DNA of 64,000 nucleotides from Myxocyprinus asiaticus (taxonomy: Eukaryota; Chordata; Actinopteri; Cypriniformes; Catostomidae). The stretch lies in contig NC_059358.1 in NCBI RefSeq assembly GCF_019703515.2, positions 48,316,594 through 48,380,593 on the forward strand, in the 5' to 3' direction. A model generated the notes under the pieces. It was not told where the DNA came from, searched no databases, and saw only the letters and a list, made by a program, of their open reading frames with translations. Both the position numbers and the translations under genes were made by a program. Positions 12,630 to 25,132 of the stretch are shown here, one piece after another; within the stretch, counting starts at the first letter, position 1; each line of letters opens with the position of its first letter.

Positions 12630-15590
12630 TAGGGCTCTCACGATTACTCAATTTAATTCGATTACAAAATTGCCGAATCAACAAATTGAAAATAAGGTGG
12701 AAGTGACGCAGTCTGCGGACAAGGGTGCGAACACATAACAAGAAGAGGTGTCAGCTGTGTGACATCACTTCACTTTAGATTTGAAAAACAATGCAGGACC
12801 TAAAAAACATCACTTCAGCAAAGCAACAGCACTTAAAAAGATTACATCAAGTTTTCACAAACCAGACGGACACACACACGGTAAGCTCATCTGCATGCGA
12901 TTACGGTGCTGTGTGTCCAGATGTGTGAGAGAAGTTGAAACCTTCATCGCCACGCAAGACATGCTGCACTCAGCAAAAAACACACTGGAATGCGCTCTAA
13001 ACCTTTGTAAGAATTACATGTGTATGAATATTAAGTTGCCCATTTTCTAGAGTCAATACGGTAGTTATTCTGACTCACTGCACAGTGAGCAGGAAGAGGA
13101 TAAAGAGGGCGTTTTCCAAACTGCATTTTTGCACCTTTGAAGGGCACTTCGAGAAGAGGACGCCACTCGAAGGGTTGTTCCAAAAAAAATAAAAAAAATT
13201 CACAAAAAGGGCCTTGTCCCAAGACTTTTAGTGACAGCTACATTCAAACTGTAATGTCATAATCCCTTCAGAGTGCCCACATCAAGAGCTCCGTCCTTCG
13301 TAGAGAGTAGGGAATAGGGATGATCACTTTCGATTGGAATTCGCCCAGAGACTGCAAACGGGCATACAAACGAAATAAATTACAAATAAACATGCAAATA
13401 CAAATCGGAGTACACGTGATGTAACGCGAGTCATCACAATAAGACATTGTGTGAAGCGATAGAGACTGTTTGAGCCTTCATGAGTGCTATTAGCTTTACT
13501 CTCTTCAACATGAGCGCTCTCGTTGTCAATCAAACATGCTCGCTCTCCAGGTACTCTCGATATCTCATCAGTCACTCATCCCAGCGCTATTCTGTGAGGA
13601 TCCCAATTTAAATCAGATTAATGTTGGTCACAACACCACTAATAACAGATGTACTGTAACTGTTTAACCTTCAATAACAGCACCGCGTCTTCACGCATTT
13701 GCTTAATAATTAGTGATTTGTGTTACATCAAAACGCCAAAGGCGTATAAATACTCATAATTCCTCACAGGAGCAGTTTTAGACCTAGTTATAGACAACTT
13801 TTTGAACGTATCTCTGCTATGTGCGATGCCCTCATGGTTTTTACTGGTTGCCAGTATGTCACAATACCTTTGATACTGACAACAGAACTATTCATAACTG
13901 TTTTCAATACAAATAAATGTTAGCAATTCACAATTAATGTAAATTTACTGTGTGGGGCATACACATAACTGCAGAATATAACTTGCAAAAGTGTGGCTAA
14001 GGGCAAAAAATAAATAATAATATTAATAATAATAATAATAATAATAATTCGGTATTGTATTGGCCGATCTTAGTGTCAAAAAAATCTGTGATCGGTGTCG
14101 GCCCCAAACTTCCTGATCGGTGCACCACTATCCGCTTGTAAAAATTAGTGTGTTTTTACTCAGTAAGGAACTGAATGTCCAGATGCTTAAGGGCATTTTA
14201 CATGATACGTGGCAAGCGACAAGCTTTTGCGATCTGCATGCAGCACAAGTGCAACAATGCCCGGAACTGCTGCAGCTCATCGCAAGAGTGAAAAAATTTC
14301 TCACGTGAATACTGTGAATATTGTATTACATTTTGCGTGCAAGTGATAGTAAACAAAAATAAATAAATAAAATGGCTTTTATATCTCTATAAAATAGTTT
14401 AACAAAATATATAACTTATCCTCAATAAACAAGATTGGTGAGTAGACATTGACTATGTTTACATGGACACCAGAAAGTGGGTTATTGCGAGAAAGCAGCG
14501 TTCTGGTTTACATGCACTGTATAAGTGACGTGCTCTTTACCCTGTATACATGCGGCCAGGTCAGTAAGCAGTTTTCTCCAGAGCAACGTAATTTCCCCGC
14601 AACGCTTGTGTAAATAACAACCATGGCATCTGAGGAAGACTTCACTATTTTATTCTCTGTTGCTTCGCTTTATTTCCAGGTATTCCAGAGTTGTTGCAGT
14701 GTTTGTTTCCTTACCTTTCTCTCGTGGCCTGCAGCGGAACTGTGCTCCAATAGTGGGGTTTTAATTTACGTAAAACTCTGGGATTCCGCATATACGTTTT
14801 GCGCATATATGCAAACGTGAGGGACCATCTATATTTTACAGTGGTGTTTATAAATGGGTATAGTTTATAGTGTATGTGCTTTTCCCACTGTACTCCCAGA
14901 AATGTTTTGTTGACTTGTTGTTGGGCTCCATCCTATGACGTTTGTTCTTCGGTCTGTTCCACGCACATGCACACTCTTCAAAAACCTGTTAGAACGCTGC
15001 TTATATGTTTACATGGCCACATACGCAGCTTTCTCTGGGAGAAACCTAGGTGTGTTTAACCGCTTTCTCTTAATCCCTTAAATGGCATACGGAAATCGCC
15101 ATTCTCATTTACATGAACGCAGCTTTCTGCAAAAACCCTGGAATAAACCGTTTTCTTAAGTACATGTAATCGAGGTCATTGTTTCTGAAAAGATCAAATG
15201 ATTTTTTTTCATGGCCTGTTTTCCCATATTTCAGTTCTAAACTAAAATGGGTAGATCATGTTGAACTAGTTAAAGAAAAAAAGTAGATCTTGCATTTAAA
15301 TGTTGGACACACCTGGAGAAGCCAATCTGTCAGCTTGAATATACTGTACATCTTTTTATATTATAGATCAGCTTTGGGCGTCTGTTGGATTTAGATATTG
15401 TTGCACAATTGTTTAGTTGTTGTTATTTGAAAAATACATCAAAACTTAGGCTAATTAATGCATTTTTACCCAAACATGACTTCACCTTGACAACTTTATG
15501 CAGTTATTAAATAATTTTTCAGATTAATCATCAGAATAATTGTTAGATTACTCGATTACCAAAATAATCAATAGCTACAGGACAGCCCTA
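12630..15590. mobile_element. Probable long hAT-type element
   Basis: The left end TAGGGCTCTCACGATTACTC is mirrored on the right by GATTACC...GGACAGCCCTA (to 15590). Flanks gtactcac and gtaatcat agree at 6 of 8, weaker than for neighbouring elements. The span holds other repeats: a CGATCGGTGCACCACTA-type terminus near 14115-14130 and the MITE at 14451-15177. The two ends could belong to different copies. Confidence 0.42.
14451..15177. mobile_element. MITE with long imperfect terminal inverted repeats
   Basis: The left arm (GACTATGTTTACATG, then GAAAGCAGCG near 14495) is mirrored by the right arm (GCAGCTTTCTG near 15120, then TACATGTAATCGAGGTC), about 60 bases of imperfect inverted repeat. 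The flanks share att on both sides, a possible 3-bp duplication. The interior has no gene. Confidence 0.6.
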
Positions 15591-15845
15591 GTAATCATCT
15601 GATCAGCTGATGCTTCAAAAGGTCAGGGGCAATGCATTCAAAGTTGAAATTATTTGAACTGGGAAAACTTCAAGCTGCACAGCAGTCCCTCATCAGTGCC
15701 ATGTATCATGTGTTTGGATTTAACATGACAGAATTGGCATGCTTCTCTGGTATTTAAATTCCACCTTACAAAGGCTGCAAAATACTTGATTTTTGTCACA
15801 AGTCCCATCTGGGTTTGTTTTGTAAGAGGTCCTTTCTTCATCGTT

Positions 15846-16440
15846 TGGGCCATGTACACACTAAACGTTTTCACTTGAACATATTTTTCTCTACATTTTG
15901 GCCTTCCCTGCACACTAAGACAGTGTTTTTGTCCAGTGAAAACAGAGCTTTTTGAAAACATTCTCCCAAGTGGATAAATCTGAAATTCCTTTTTTCGTGT
16001 TGGAAATGTGAACAGAGAAAACTGTGATATTTGAAAACTATTACATATTTTTTTGTCATGTGACAGAGTCATGTGATCCATTTAACCCAAAACATTTAAG
16101 ATGGCCGCCCGTGTTGTAGTGGCGTTGTTGTACCTGCTGTCAAGATAAATGTTAGTTTGTACAACCTTCATTTACTCGGAACTGCTGTCCGGAGGCGGAA
16201 CACAAGGACAATGGCATTTCAGAACATTCATGGAAATTATGCAGTGCCACATTTTACTTTTTTTTTTCCTTTGCATGCTATTGCTTTGCATAAGGGAATT
16301 TAAGCATTTTCAAACATTTCAGTGTGGTCGAGCAACTTTTGGAAAGCTTTTGAAAACAGCAGTGTGGACGGACAGCTTTTCGGAAAATGAAAAGACCATT
16401 TTCAAATGTATCCGAATAAATGTGGACGTAGCCTTGATCA
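15846..16440. mobile_element. MITE with GTCCACACT-type inverted ends
   Basis: The left end (GGGCCATGTACACACTAAAC, then repeated ACACTAA and TTTTCA strings) is mirrored on the right by GTGTGG...AAATGTGGACGTAGCC. It is an inverted-repeat element of a type common in teleosts. The 143-codon minus-strand frame over this region translates the repeat and has no domain. Confidence 0.5.
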
Positions 16441-18374
16441 TTGACGAAGAATCACTGTTGTGTGCATTTGTGGTGTGTACGTCAGTGTAATGTCCCGGGA
16501 CACATCGCACAGGTTCCGCCCTATTTCAACCAGTGTTCAGTACTCACATGGAGCTGAAAGAAATGTCAGTATCTAATGTCAAAATTGGTAAATGCATTAA
16601 ACATTTTATATTTTACAATTAATGCATTAAACATTTTAAATTTTACAATTAATGCGTTAAACAACTGAAAGTAGTGCCAGACCGATATATCTATATTAGC
16701 CTTTCACCGATATATCGGTATCAGCGTATGTTTACCGATATGCACAGATATGAAACTTTTTTTCAGAACGTATAATGCAGAAAACAATGCTTGAATTGGT
16801 GTCATAACGTAGTTTGTCCAGCAGAGCACGCTCTGACACAGAGCTGAGCTGACAGAGGCATACGACAGTTGCATTTCACCCTCTAGTGACAATCATGTTT
16901 AATTTGCTCGTTATGGATAATATTTGTTATGAGGGAGAAGATATACGTGGATCGTGATGACTGAGCATTCACCTGCCCCGGTGTGCAGCTTCTCAGTACA
17001 GCACAACGATCACCAAAGGAAGTGGCAAAACTGTCCACAAGTTGTAATGTAAGTAGGAAAAGCTGTAATATCTGCTTGTTTAGGGTCACAATACATCCTT
17101 ACCCCCGAAATGGACTCTAAAAAAGGTCAGACTGGGATTTCTAAATCGCCTTAAATGCCCGGGATTTTCCTGTTTTCATATTGAAGCGCTCTCTGTAGTC
17201 ATACATGGATACATGTTATAAATACATGTTCATTTGCCATTTAAACCTAGCATATCAGTTTAATTTTAACCACCTTTGCTTTGCGTGTCTCCCTCTCTGT
17301 GCGCCCGCTGCGCGTGTGATAGAGTGAGAGAGCACGTGTTCTTATTCAAGTGACAGCGAGAACAAGGCACTTTTTGATGAAAACATAAAACAAGTTACTC
17401 TGTACAAACACTTCGATGGTCACAATAAATATGTCTGAAAATGTCTGTTTGTATCTTACCTCAGTTTCAGTGAACTTGTTTACATTGATCTGTTCGCCGA
17501 TGAAGTTTGTTAGAGATGGATACTGTTTGATATAGATACCCTTAACTTGCTCTGGCTTTCAAGAAACAGGAAAAAAATCCTGACTTTAAATAAATAAATT
17601 ATAACATGTGTAGGACGTTTGTGTTGTAGGGATGTACATGCAGATTTTAGATATAAAATCGGTGATTGAATGACTAATGTTTACTTGCTTTACTAATGTT
17701 TATATTTCCTATGAAGTCAATAGGGACATTGGAATGTGTGGGCATAGCAATATGGTGGCACAGTGGATTCAATGTTATGAGGTCATCAGTAATCCAGTTC
17801 TATATTATATATCAGTGTATCCACTTCAGGCGAGGGTATATGTTTTTTATGCATTTTCTGGAAACTTTATTCGCATCTTGGTGTTTCCATTCACCATTTT
17901 TTATGTGATATCCCAAAATTAATGTAAAACAAGTGGATGGAAACCCGGCAGCTACTGCCTCTGAGTCTGTATTAGAAGAGTATGTCATCTTTATATCCTG
18001 TGCAGTCACTTTAATGCACTGCTAAATGAATCACCGGGTTAGTGTCAGGTCAATGCATGTGTACTCTGGTCATAATGTGTCCTTTTGCTGTCTTCAATCT
18101 GAGTACAGTCACATCTCTATCTTCTCTGTAGTAGTGGGGACTAATGCCCTCAGGAAACTCAACATACACACACACAACAGACATTACAGAAGCAAACATG
18201 GATGTAAGGGGGTTTCTGGGATGTGCAGTGAATATGAGTTTTACCAAGCATGTATTCTGTGTCTAGCAAATAATTTTATATCGGGCAAGGAACTCTGTAA
18301 ACAACACTGTAAAAATGTAATCCTAAAAACGAAATTCTTCTCTTTCCTTAAAAATGTGTAATACACTCAATTTG
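16441..18374. other. Unassigned, with hAT-type fragments
   Basis: No supported gene. The block near 16675-16760 (GACCGATATATC..., repeated CGATAT) and the block near 17125-17175 (GGGATTTCTAAAT...GGGATTTTCC) look like ends of hAT-type repeats. The second resembles text at 34580-34650. No pair of termini could be assigned. Confidence 0.35.
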
Positions 18375-18382
18375 TTCCTGAC

Positions 18383-18949
18383 TAGGGCTGCACAATATGA
18401 AGGAAAAAATGCAATATGCAATAAGTTGTTGGATAATGTGATACAATATTCTTATTATGATCGGAGTGCACAGAACATCAATCCATTCATTGAAACTCAT
18501 CCTTTGACATATCCAAAGCAGCCATTAAACAAGCCAAGTTTGAAATTCAAGCCAGCGTTTGGTCTCATTATTATCTGCACAAATGTTGTTTTGATACTCT
18601 TTATTGCTGTGTGTGACAGACTGAGATTCAAACAGAGCAGGGCACAGCGCACGCGCTCTGTCTTATGGCACAAAAAGGAAACATGAATGAACATCAGAGG
18701 GTATATTGAAAGATACAGTACGACTTACTGATATCAAATGTGTCTTCTCTCTGCTCATATGCACACTGCACGCACACACCAATTGACAATCACACGCCCG
18801 TTCTGTTCTCTGCTATCTGTGTCGCCATAAACGTGAATTTTCAACGTATTAAAAAACAATCACGCCGTTATCACAAGCCCTTGCGAAATGCATATTGTGA
18901 TATGTACATTTGCGATATTACGATACATTTGTTATATTGTGCAGCCCTA
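18383..18949. mobile_element. hAT-type MITE (567 bp)
   Basis: Left end TAGGGCTGCACAATAT and right end ATATTGTGCAGCCCTA are perfect 16-bp inverted copies. The flanks ttcctgac (18375-18382) and gtcctgac (18950-18957) match at 7 of 8, consistent with a hAT duplication. There is no transposase frame. Both subterminal parts are rich in GCAATAT and GATAC strings. Confidence 0.8.
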
Positions 18950-18957
18950 GTCCTGAC

Positions 18958-19883
18958 ATAGCCATTTCTGTGTCTGAGTAAAATGAGTGCATGTAAAAGT
19001 GTGAATGTGGATATGTGTGTGCATTGCTGATCGGAACGTGCCCAGTATGTGTGACACAAATTTCGACTGTTTTCTCGACAGGCAGACAGTCCTCTTCAGA
19101 GCGCATCATCTGCGCATGCGGCTACCGTTGACTGTACTAAAAGAATACCACAAAGCAGTGCAGTGTGCATGCGAGTATACTTGGAAAGGCTGAGCGCTCA
19201 ACCGTGTGAAAGATGACCTGGAACGTGGAAAAACAAAGTGTACCCAGGCCTTAATAATGTTAGTATCACTTTCTGAAAAAGCGTACAAGACCCTACTGCT
19301 GTAATTCTACTCATTTTAAATATTTGCATCTTCTGCAGTTGTCTGACTCTTTAATGTCTCAGTTCTCCATGTGATGAGCCCACCATCCGTGAGTCAGCAT
19401 CATTCAGCAATCAGATGCAATCAACCCTCCCATGGGCAGAGTGGGCAAATCACACACACCTGTGTGCAATGCAAGCAATTGGGAATTACATAATAATATA
19501 AAACTGTCTGCTTCCAAAAGTAAAAATCCCATTCATGTTTTCCATAGGCAAATACATTTTTTAAGGATACCTCTAAACCTTTAAAGACAGACCTACCATG
19601 GAGTTCTGCTGTTAATCAATGGTACTGTATATACTTCTGTTGAAGCCATCAGTCCATGTTTTTTCAACTTCAATTTCTTTAAAAATCGTGTTTAATAGTG
19701 GAATTTCTGGTGAAGAACTACACTATCCATGATCCTGAAAAGAAAGGCTTCACCGATCAGAGAATCACAGCGCACCAAAAGAGCTCTGCAGCGACCACCC
19801 TCTCCCATGATGCACTGTGAGGAACGCCACTGAGGTGAGCTCCTCTTTGTCCTTCAGCGAGTGAAGACACAAATACCTCGTTC
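18958..19883. other. Unassigned; two ACTACA/CCCATGATGCA-like motifs
   Basis: No supported gene. Near 19720 the string ACTACACTATCCATGATCC, and near 19803 CCCATGATGCACTGTG, resemble the ZNF143/THAP11 binding consensus ACTACAATTCCCA(G/T)(A/C)ATGC. This piece and 21588-21800 were contiguous before the hAT insertion at 19884 and may be one older repeat, LTR-like by its AATAAAGA string at 21758. Confidence 0.35.
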
Positions 19884-21587
19884 CAGGGCCGGAGTGGGAT
19901 TCATATTCAGCCCGGAATGTCATGTCCAAGTCAGCCCACACCCAAAAGGGGGGTTGGAGGTGAAGGTGATAACAAAAAAACAAGATCACAGCAAAAATAT
20001 GCAATATATGTAATTACTTGAAAATTATTTAAGCTCTCCATGTCATTATGCCACATACGGCATTCACTAAGATTTTCACTTTGTCATAAGACATCATTGT
20101 ATATGTTGTAAAAATAAGTCAATGTTAAAGGGATATTTGATCATTTCCTCACCCTCATGCCATCCCAGTTGTGTATGACTTTCTTTTGCAGAACATGAAT
20201 GAAGATGTTTAGAAGAACTGTTGGTCCATTCAATGCAAGTAAATGAGAAGCGGTGAGAAACAGATCAATAATTAAATCATTTTTTACTATAAATCTCCAA
20301 TTTCACTTTCAGAAGCGCTCTTCTCTCTTAAGAGTTCTTCTTCTGTTTTTGGTGATTTACATAAGTATATCGCCCCCTTCTGGGCAGGGAGGAGAATTTA
20401 TAGTAAAAAAAATTTAAAAAAATAAATATTGATCTTTTTCTCACCCACCCCTATCATATCACTTCTGAATACATAGATTAAACCACTGGAGTTGTATGGT
20501 TTACTTTTATGCTGCATTTATGTGATTTTTGTACCTTCTGAGTTCTGATCACCATTCACTTGCATTGAAAGGACCAACAGAACTGAGAAATTCTTCTAAA
20601 AAGCTTCATTTGTGTTCAGCAGAAGACAGAAAGTCATACACATCTGGGATGGCATGAGGGTGAGTAAATGATGAGAGAAATCTAATTTTTGGGTAAACTA
20701 AATTTATTTTAAAGACTATCTAGGCACATAATAACACTATAGAACTGTAACTGTTTATAACTCTTTCAAGATGTACAGGTTCGCACTTTAAATGGTCAGT
20801 GCTTTGTATTTTAGATAATTAAAATAGCAACAGATCCAGTGAAACAATGAAGGTTGAGTGATTGTTTTTACAATTTTACAATGTTAAGAGTGAAATAAAA
20901 GACTAAAAATAACACATTTGTACTTTTCTTTTACTTGGAATGTAAATGTTCAGGACAAAGGCAAAAAGGTTACCGTCTCTTTAAGAGGGTTTTATTGCAT
21001 GATACTATATTGAAGGCACTCTGTGCAGTTTGTTTCATTGAGTTTATTCTTTTGAGAGCTGTAAAGTCCCATTATTTTAGTACCATGTTGTGCTGTTGCA
21101 TCTGTATTCATTTACTTTACGTATTCTGTTATTTTGTGACAAAAAATAATTTTGCTATTATCATTCTGCACTGCTAAGGAAGAGGATTTCAGATATGAAT
21201 TGATTGAGATTGTGAGACTGCTGTCAGTATTAAACTTGTGATGATCTTGTAACTGAAGCATGTTCATACATTCAGCTATTAGTAGCCTATCTGTTCTCGA
21301 TGGATCTTCCGTGATCCTTCCCGCGCTGTCAAGTGAAGCACATCAGTTTCATCTCTCACAGGATACTCTCTCATTTGATTGGGTGTGAGATGATAAAATA
21401 TACACTGCGTCCGCTATAATACGGAACGCAATTCCGATCCTTTAAATACCGGATGTTACGGACTGTTGGCAATTGTTATGCGACATATGATGAAAGTTTG
21501 TCAATCAACATGCGGACCTAAGCGGCCCACTTTTTGACCGGCCCAGCGGGAATTCTCCCGATCTTCCCGATTGCCACTCCGGCCCTA
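19884..21587. mobile_element. hAT-like element (1704 bp)
   Basis: The left end CAGGGCCGGAGTGG and right end CCACTCCGGCCCTA are inverted copies with one terminal mismatch. The flanks cctcgttc (19876-19883) and actcgttc (21588-21595) match at 7 of 8. No transposase frame is left. A palindromic MITE (about 20129-20704) is nested inside. Confidence 0.8.
20129..20704. mobile_element. Nested MITE with long terminal inverted repeats
   Basis: The left arm (AGGGATATTTGATCATTTCC, CACCCTCATGCCATCCCAG) is mirrored by CTGGGATGGCATGAGGGTG and GAGTAAATGATGAGAG on the right. Similarity extends well into the interior. This is the high-copy fish repeat type also seen at 57299-57577. The right boundary is approximate because the terminal bases have diverged. 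Confidence 0.65.
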
Positions 21588-22757
21588 ACTCGTTCTGCTC
21601 TGCGTGCACCCGTTACAGCTGTATTTCCCTGCGCCCAGGTGACTGCCACCTCTCCTTGTGCCGGAGGAATTTCGCATTGACTTCAAACCACTAGGCCGTT
21701 TCACACCGGCTGCAAAGAGAATTCTGCACCAACCAGCTTCAGCTCACCTGCATGTTCAATAAAGACTCCTCCAGAGATCAGATCCTGTCTGTGCCTCATT
21801 CTCTGTGTTCTGTGTTATCCCTTTTTCTTTCTTTTTCTGGTAGATGTCTATTACAAATCAAATGTACCCCATCACAAAGAACGCGGTTGCAATTTCCAAA
21901 AGGCACTTTCTTAAACACACTGTACAAATGTTTGTAAGGTAACCTAAACGATGCATGTAGTAACATCAAGTCAAAAAATCAACATGACAACATTATGTTG
22001 CACCAACAAAAAGTAATTTAGAAGGGTCAGATCGGATAGAGAGCTAACAACTTGAAGATCCTTAAGCTAACAGATGCACGTTTCCAGTAAAAAAGCTTCC
22101 AGTGCAGACATGCAAATCAAACGTCATTGTGCAAGCTATGCACAAAATGAACTAACTACGTCACCCAATAGACACTCACTCATTTTCAAAAAAGAAATAC
22201 AACTAAAAGGACACTTAATTAAACAGTCATAATTGGTCACTGTGATAAGAACATGTTAGAACAAAAGACGTGGTAAAGAAAGCGAGAAAAATATCGGATA
22301 AAGCTTCACTGAAACACGTTAAATGAAAGCTTTGTGAATGTGTGTGTGGTAATGCAGCACTAGTGCAGTCCTGAATGTACTGCTGTCTTTGTATGTCCCT
22401 CCCCCATTGATTCCCTTCAGTGCTCCGGAAAACGTGTTCATGTTACAGCCGCACAATGGACCAAACCCTCATATATAACCACATACACACGGATCATAAA
22501 CAAAGCTAAACACTAACTGAGAGATCGGTAAAGGCGCAATAATATACATAATCGTACATTTAACTTCTTTTGTTCTTTAGGTTAAAAAAAAAGAAACCTA
22601 AATGACAAACCATGTCATAAGGCATTTATCACAGTATTTACGAAGTTTATATGTTGCCCATATTGTTATTAACAATAGTGCGTTAAAAAAAAGAAGAAAA
22701 TAAAAAAGTGATGTAATTCAGTCATAAGATAACCCGTTAATAAACGTTATAACTCAC
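21588..22757. other. Unassigned
   Basis: No supported gene. An AATAAAGA polyadenylation-like string occurs at 21758. The A-rich stretch after 22550 shows nothing further. Confidence 0.35.
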
Positions 22758-22778
22758 CTTTAGATTCGTGTCTTTCAT
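22758..22778 (-). other. Candidate minus-strand first coding exon
   Basis: On the minus strand an ATG at 22778 opens seven codons (MKDTNLK) that end exactly at an AAAG|GTGAGTT splice donor (intron begins at 22757). The donor is near consensus. No downstream exon was found, so this rests on the donor and on the promoter-like DNA upstream. The 195-codon frame overlapping 22775-23362 is in a different context and has no recognisable domain. Confidence 0.28.
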
Positions 22779-22844
22779 TCTTTCCTGTCGTGTTTTCGGT
22801 AACGGGTCCGAGACACGAGACATCCTGACAAAATGCGATCAACT

Positions 22845-23335
22845 CCACCAATAGCAGCCGGAATTTGTAAAATCCAGTAATCTGAACAATATTTAAACAA
22901 TAAACATCCAGTGTTGGGAGAAATGTGATTAAAAAAATTCATGTGCATAAAAGCTCCATTCAGTCTCTCGTGAACTGTGTTCAATAAAAGACACACAAGG
23001 GTTTTTCTAGACTTATATCTCTGTAGAACAAAAATGGGCTTTTCCCAATCAGTGGGCGTTTTCAAACTATTGAGATTCCCTACTTTCATTGGATAGTTTA
23101 GAAACGTCCATCCCGGTTTGAAAACGCCCACAGATTTGAAAACACCCATTACTGTTCTGCAGAGACCTGTACTTCGTTTTTTTTTTTTTTTTTTCATAAG
23201 AAACTCCACAGCCCTCATCAGTGTGATACTGACCCTAATCAGACTTTCGACCAATAGCAGTCGAGTATTTCTGTGACTGACATCCACTTGACCAATCAGA
23301 GTGGGCACACACCGAGTGACTCCGCCCACCACAGC
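22845..23335 (-). promoter_or_regulatory. CCAAT/GC-box cluster upstream of the candidate exon
   Basis: Three CCAAT boxes (CACCAATAGC near 22845, GACCAATAGC near 23250, GACCAATCAG near 23291) and a CCGCCC GC box near 23325 lie within 500 bases. The motifs suit a TATA-less vertebrate promoter firing toward lower coordinates. The function is inferred; the motifs are seen. Confidence 0.3.
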
Positions 23336-23365
23336 TGCTAAGACTACAACAGGACGCGCCACATG

Positions 23366-23366
23366 G

Positions 23367-23412
<46 letters not shown>

Positions 23413-23430
23413 GAGAGGGAAATCATGAAT

Positions 23431-23462
<32 letters not shown>
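23366..23462. repeat. Inverted (GT)n / (AC)n microsatellite pair
   Basis: A (GT)n run of about 45 bases is followed, after a spacer of about 22 bases, by an (AC)n run of about 30 bases. The two runs are complementary, so the DNA can fold into a long hairpin or adopt Z-DNA. Confidence 0.95.
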
Positions 23463-23465
<3 letters not shown>

Positions 23466-23637
23466 AGAGACTGAGCACTGCCTTAAAACTGTTTTACGTT
23501 TTACTGTACAATACTATAGAATTTATAGAATTTAATATTATAGAATTTATATTAATAGAAGTAATGCTATGCCTTATATATGCACAATATGGCTTTTAAA
23601 TATTTTATGCATAATTATATATATATGCAGGGCTGGG

Positions 23638-24498
23638 GAGTAACGGAATACATGTAAGGAGATTACGTATTTAAAATACAAAATATAAGTAACTGTATTC
23701 CACTACAGTTACAATTTAAATCATTGGTATTTAGAATACAGTTACATTCAAAAAGTATTTTGATTACTGAAGAGATTACTTTGCATTTTATTGTCATTTT
23801 TTCATTTAATATTTAGTCCTTTCAGATGGAAAACATTTATACATATAAATGATGTGATCCAAAGTGCATTTGAAGAGCGGTGAAACACTTTCTTATGATG
23901 TGTTACATTCATACAAACAGACAGAGAAGTAAGTTTGAAGTAAGTTTGGAGCAGAAGAAATAGAAATAAAACTTGTGTAAATTGTCAGCTTTACGCTAAG
24001 CTAAAATGCTATTTCTAGCCATTTTACATGCACATGTTACCAGACACGATCATATTTTTTATCAAGAAAATTCACGTTGGATCATAATTTCTTTTTTTCT
24101 AATAAGACCTTTGATATTTGGGCAAAAATCTTATTCTTGATAATAATATTTGTATTGTTTTCCTGTAAAAATATCTAAAAATCCTTAAAACAACCTCAAT
24201 TAGATGTATCTTGTTTTAGAAACAACACTGAATAAGATATTTAGGTTTTTCAGATAATGTATTTTTAACATGTGTTAAATGTCTTACTGACATAGGATGT
24301 CTTACTGTACTGGCAGAGTTTTTATAGTCAAAACAAGTGAAAAAATCTACCAGTGCTGAAGAAGTAATCCAAAGTATTTAGAATACATTACTGACCTTGA
24401 GGCTTGAGTAATCTAATGGAATATGTTACAAATTACATTTTACAGCATGTGTTCTGTAATCTGTAGTGGAATACATTTCAGAAGTAACCCTCCCAACC

Positions 24499-24501
<3 letters not shown>
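23638..24501. mobile_element. hAT-type element (864 bp)
   Basis: Left end CAGGGCTGGGGAGTAACGGA, right end TTACTTCTG-type sequence inverted and closing CCAACCCTG. Flanks tatatatg and tatatata agree at 7 of 8, though both are low complexity. The subterminal GGAATACAT/ATGTATTCC strings are inverted too. Ends and interior resemble the longer element at 60109-63646, so they may be one family. Confidence 0.7.

Positions 24502-24550
<49 letters not shown>
24502..24550. repeat. (TA)n then (AC)n microsatellite
   Basis: About 40 bases of alternating TA followed by a short AC run, immediately left of a Tc1-derived MITE. Confidence 0.95.
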
Positions 24551-24554
<4 letters not shown>

Positions 24555-25047
24555 CCGTTCAAAAGTTTAGGGTCACTTACTCATTCCTTTTTTTTTTTTT
24601 TTTCACATTTTAGAATAATAGTAAAGTCATAACAACTATGGAATAATAGAAATGGAAATATGGGAATTATGTTGTGACTAAAAAAACTGTGTTATATTTT
24701 AGCATCTTCAGAGTAGTCACCCTTTGCCTAGAATTTGCAGACATGTACTCTTGACATTTTCTCAACCAACTTCTTGAGGTATCACCCTAGGATGCTTTTT
24801 AAACAGTATTGAAGGAGTTCCCATCTATGTTGGGCACTTATTGGCTGCTTTTCTTAACTATTCGGTCCAATTTTTTTTTTTTTAATTTACATTTTAGTTT
24901 TATAATGAAATAAATTAATATGGTGGCACAATTATATTTTTGTCTACAAAACTAATTTCAAACATTTAAGCATACGCCTTCAAATCAAAAGATTTTTAAG
25001 ATCATGAGAAACATTTCAGGCAAGTGACCCCAAACTTTTGAACAATA

Positions 25048-25050
<3 letters not shown>
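24550..25050 (-). mobile_element. Tc1-derived MITE (about 500 bp)
   Basis: Left end CACTACCGTTCAAAAGTTTA is mirrored by CAAACTTTTGAACAATAGTA on the right; TA tracts flank both sides. The interior read on the minus strand keeps a scrap of Tc1 transposase C-terminus (near DTSRSWLRK), with stops. It is a deletion derivative of a Tc1 element and is related to the element at 25756-28414. Confidence 0.8.

Positions 25051-25128
<78 letters not shown>
25047..25128. repeat. (TA)n microsatellite
   Basis: About 80 bases of uninterrupted TA between two Tc1-type elements. The frames across it translate as Ile-Tyr repeats and are not genes. Confidence 0.97.

Positions 25129-25132
<4 letters not shown>

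Noticed and set aside
15650..16081. 143-codon minus-strand frame
   Set aside because: It runs through a MITE with GTCCACACT-type ends and translates repeat sequence.
22775..23362. 195-codon minus-strand frame
   Set aside because: It includes a poly-Lys stretch from an A run and no domain. The frame overlaps promoter-like DNA and is probably chance.
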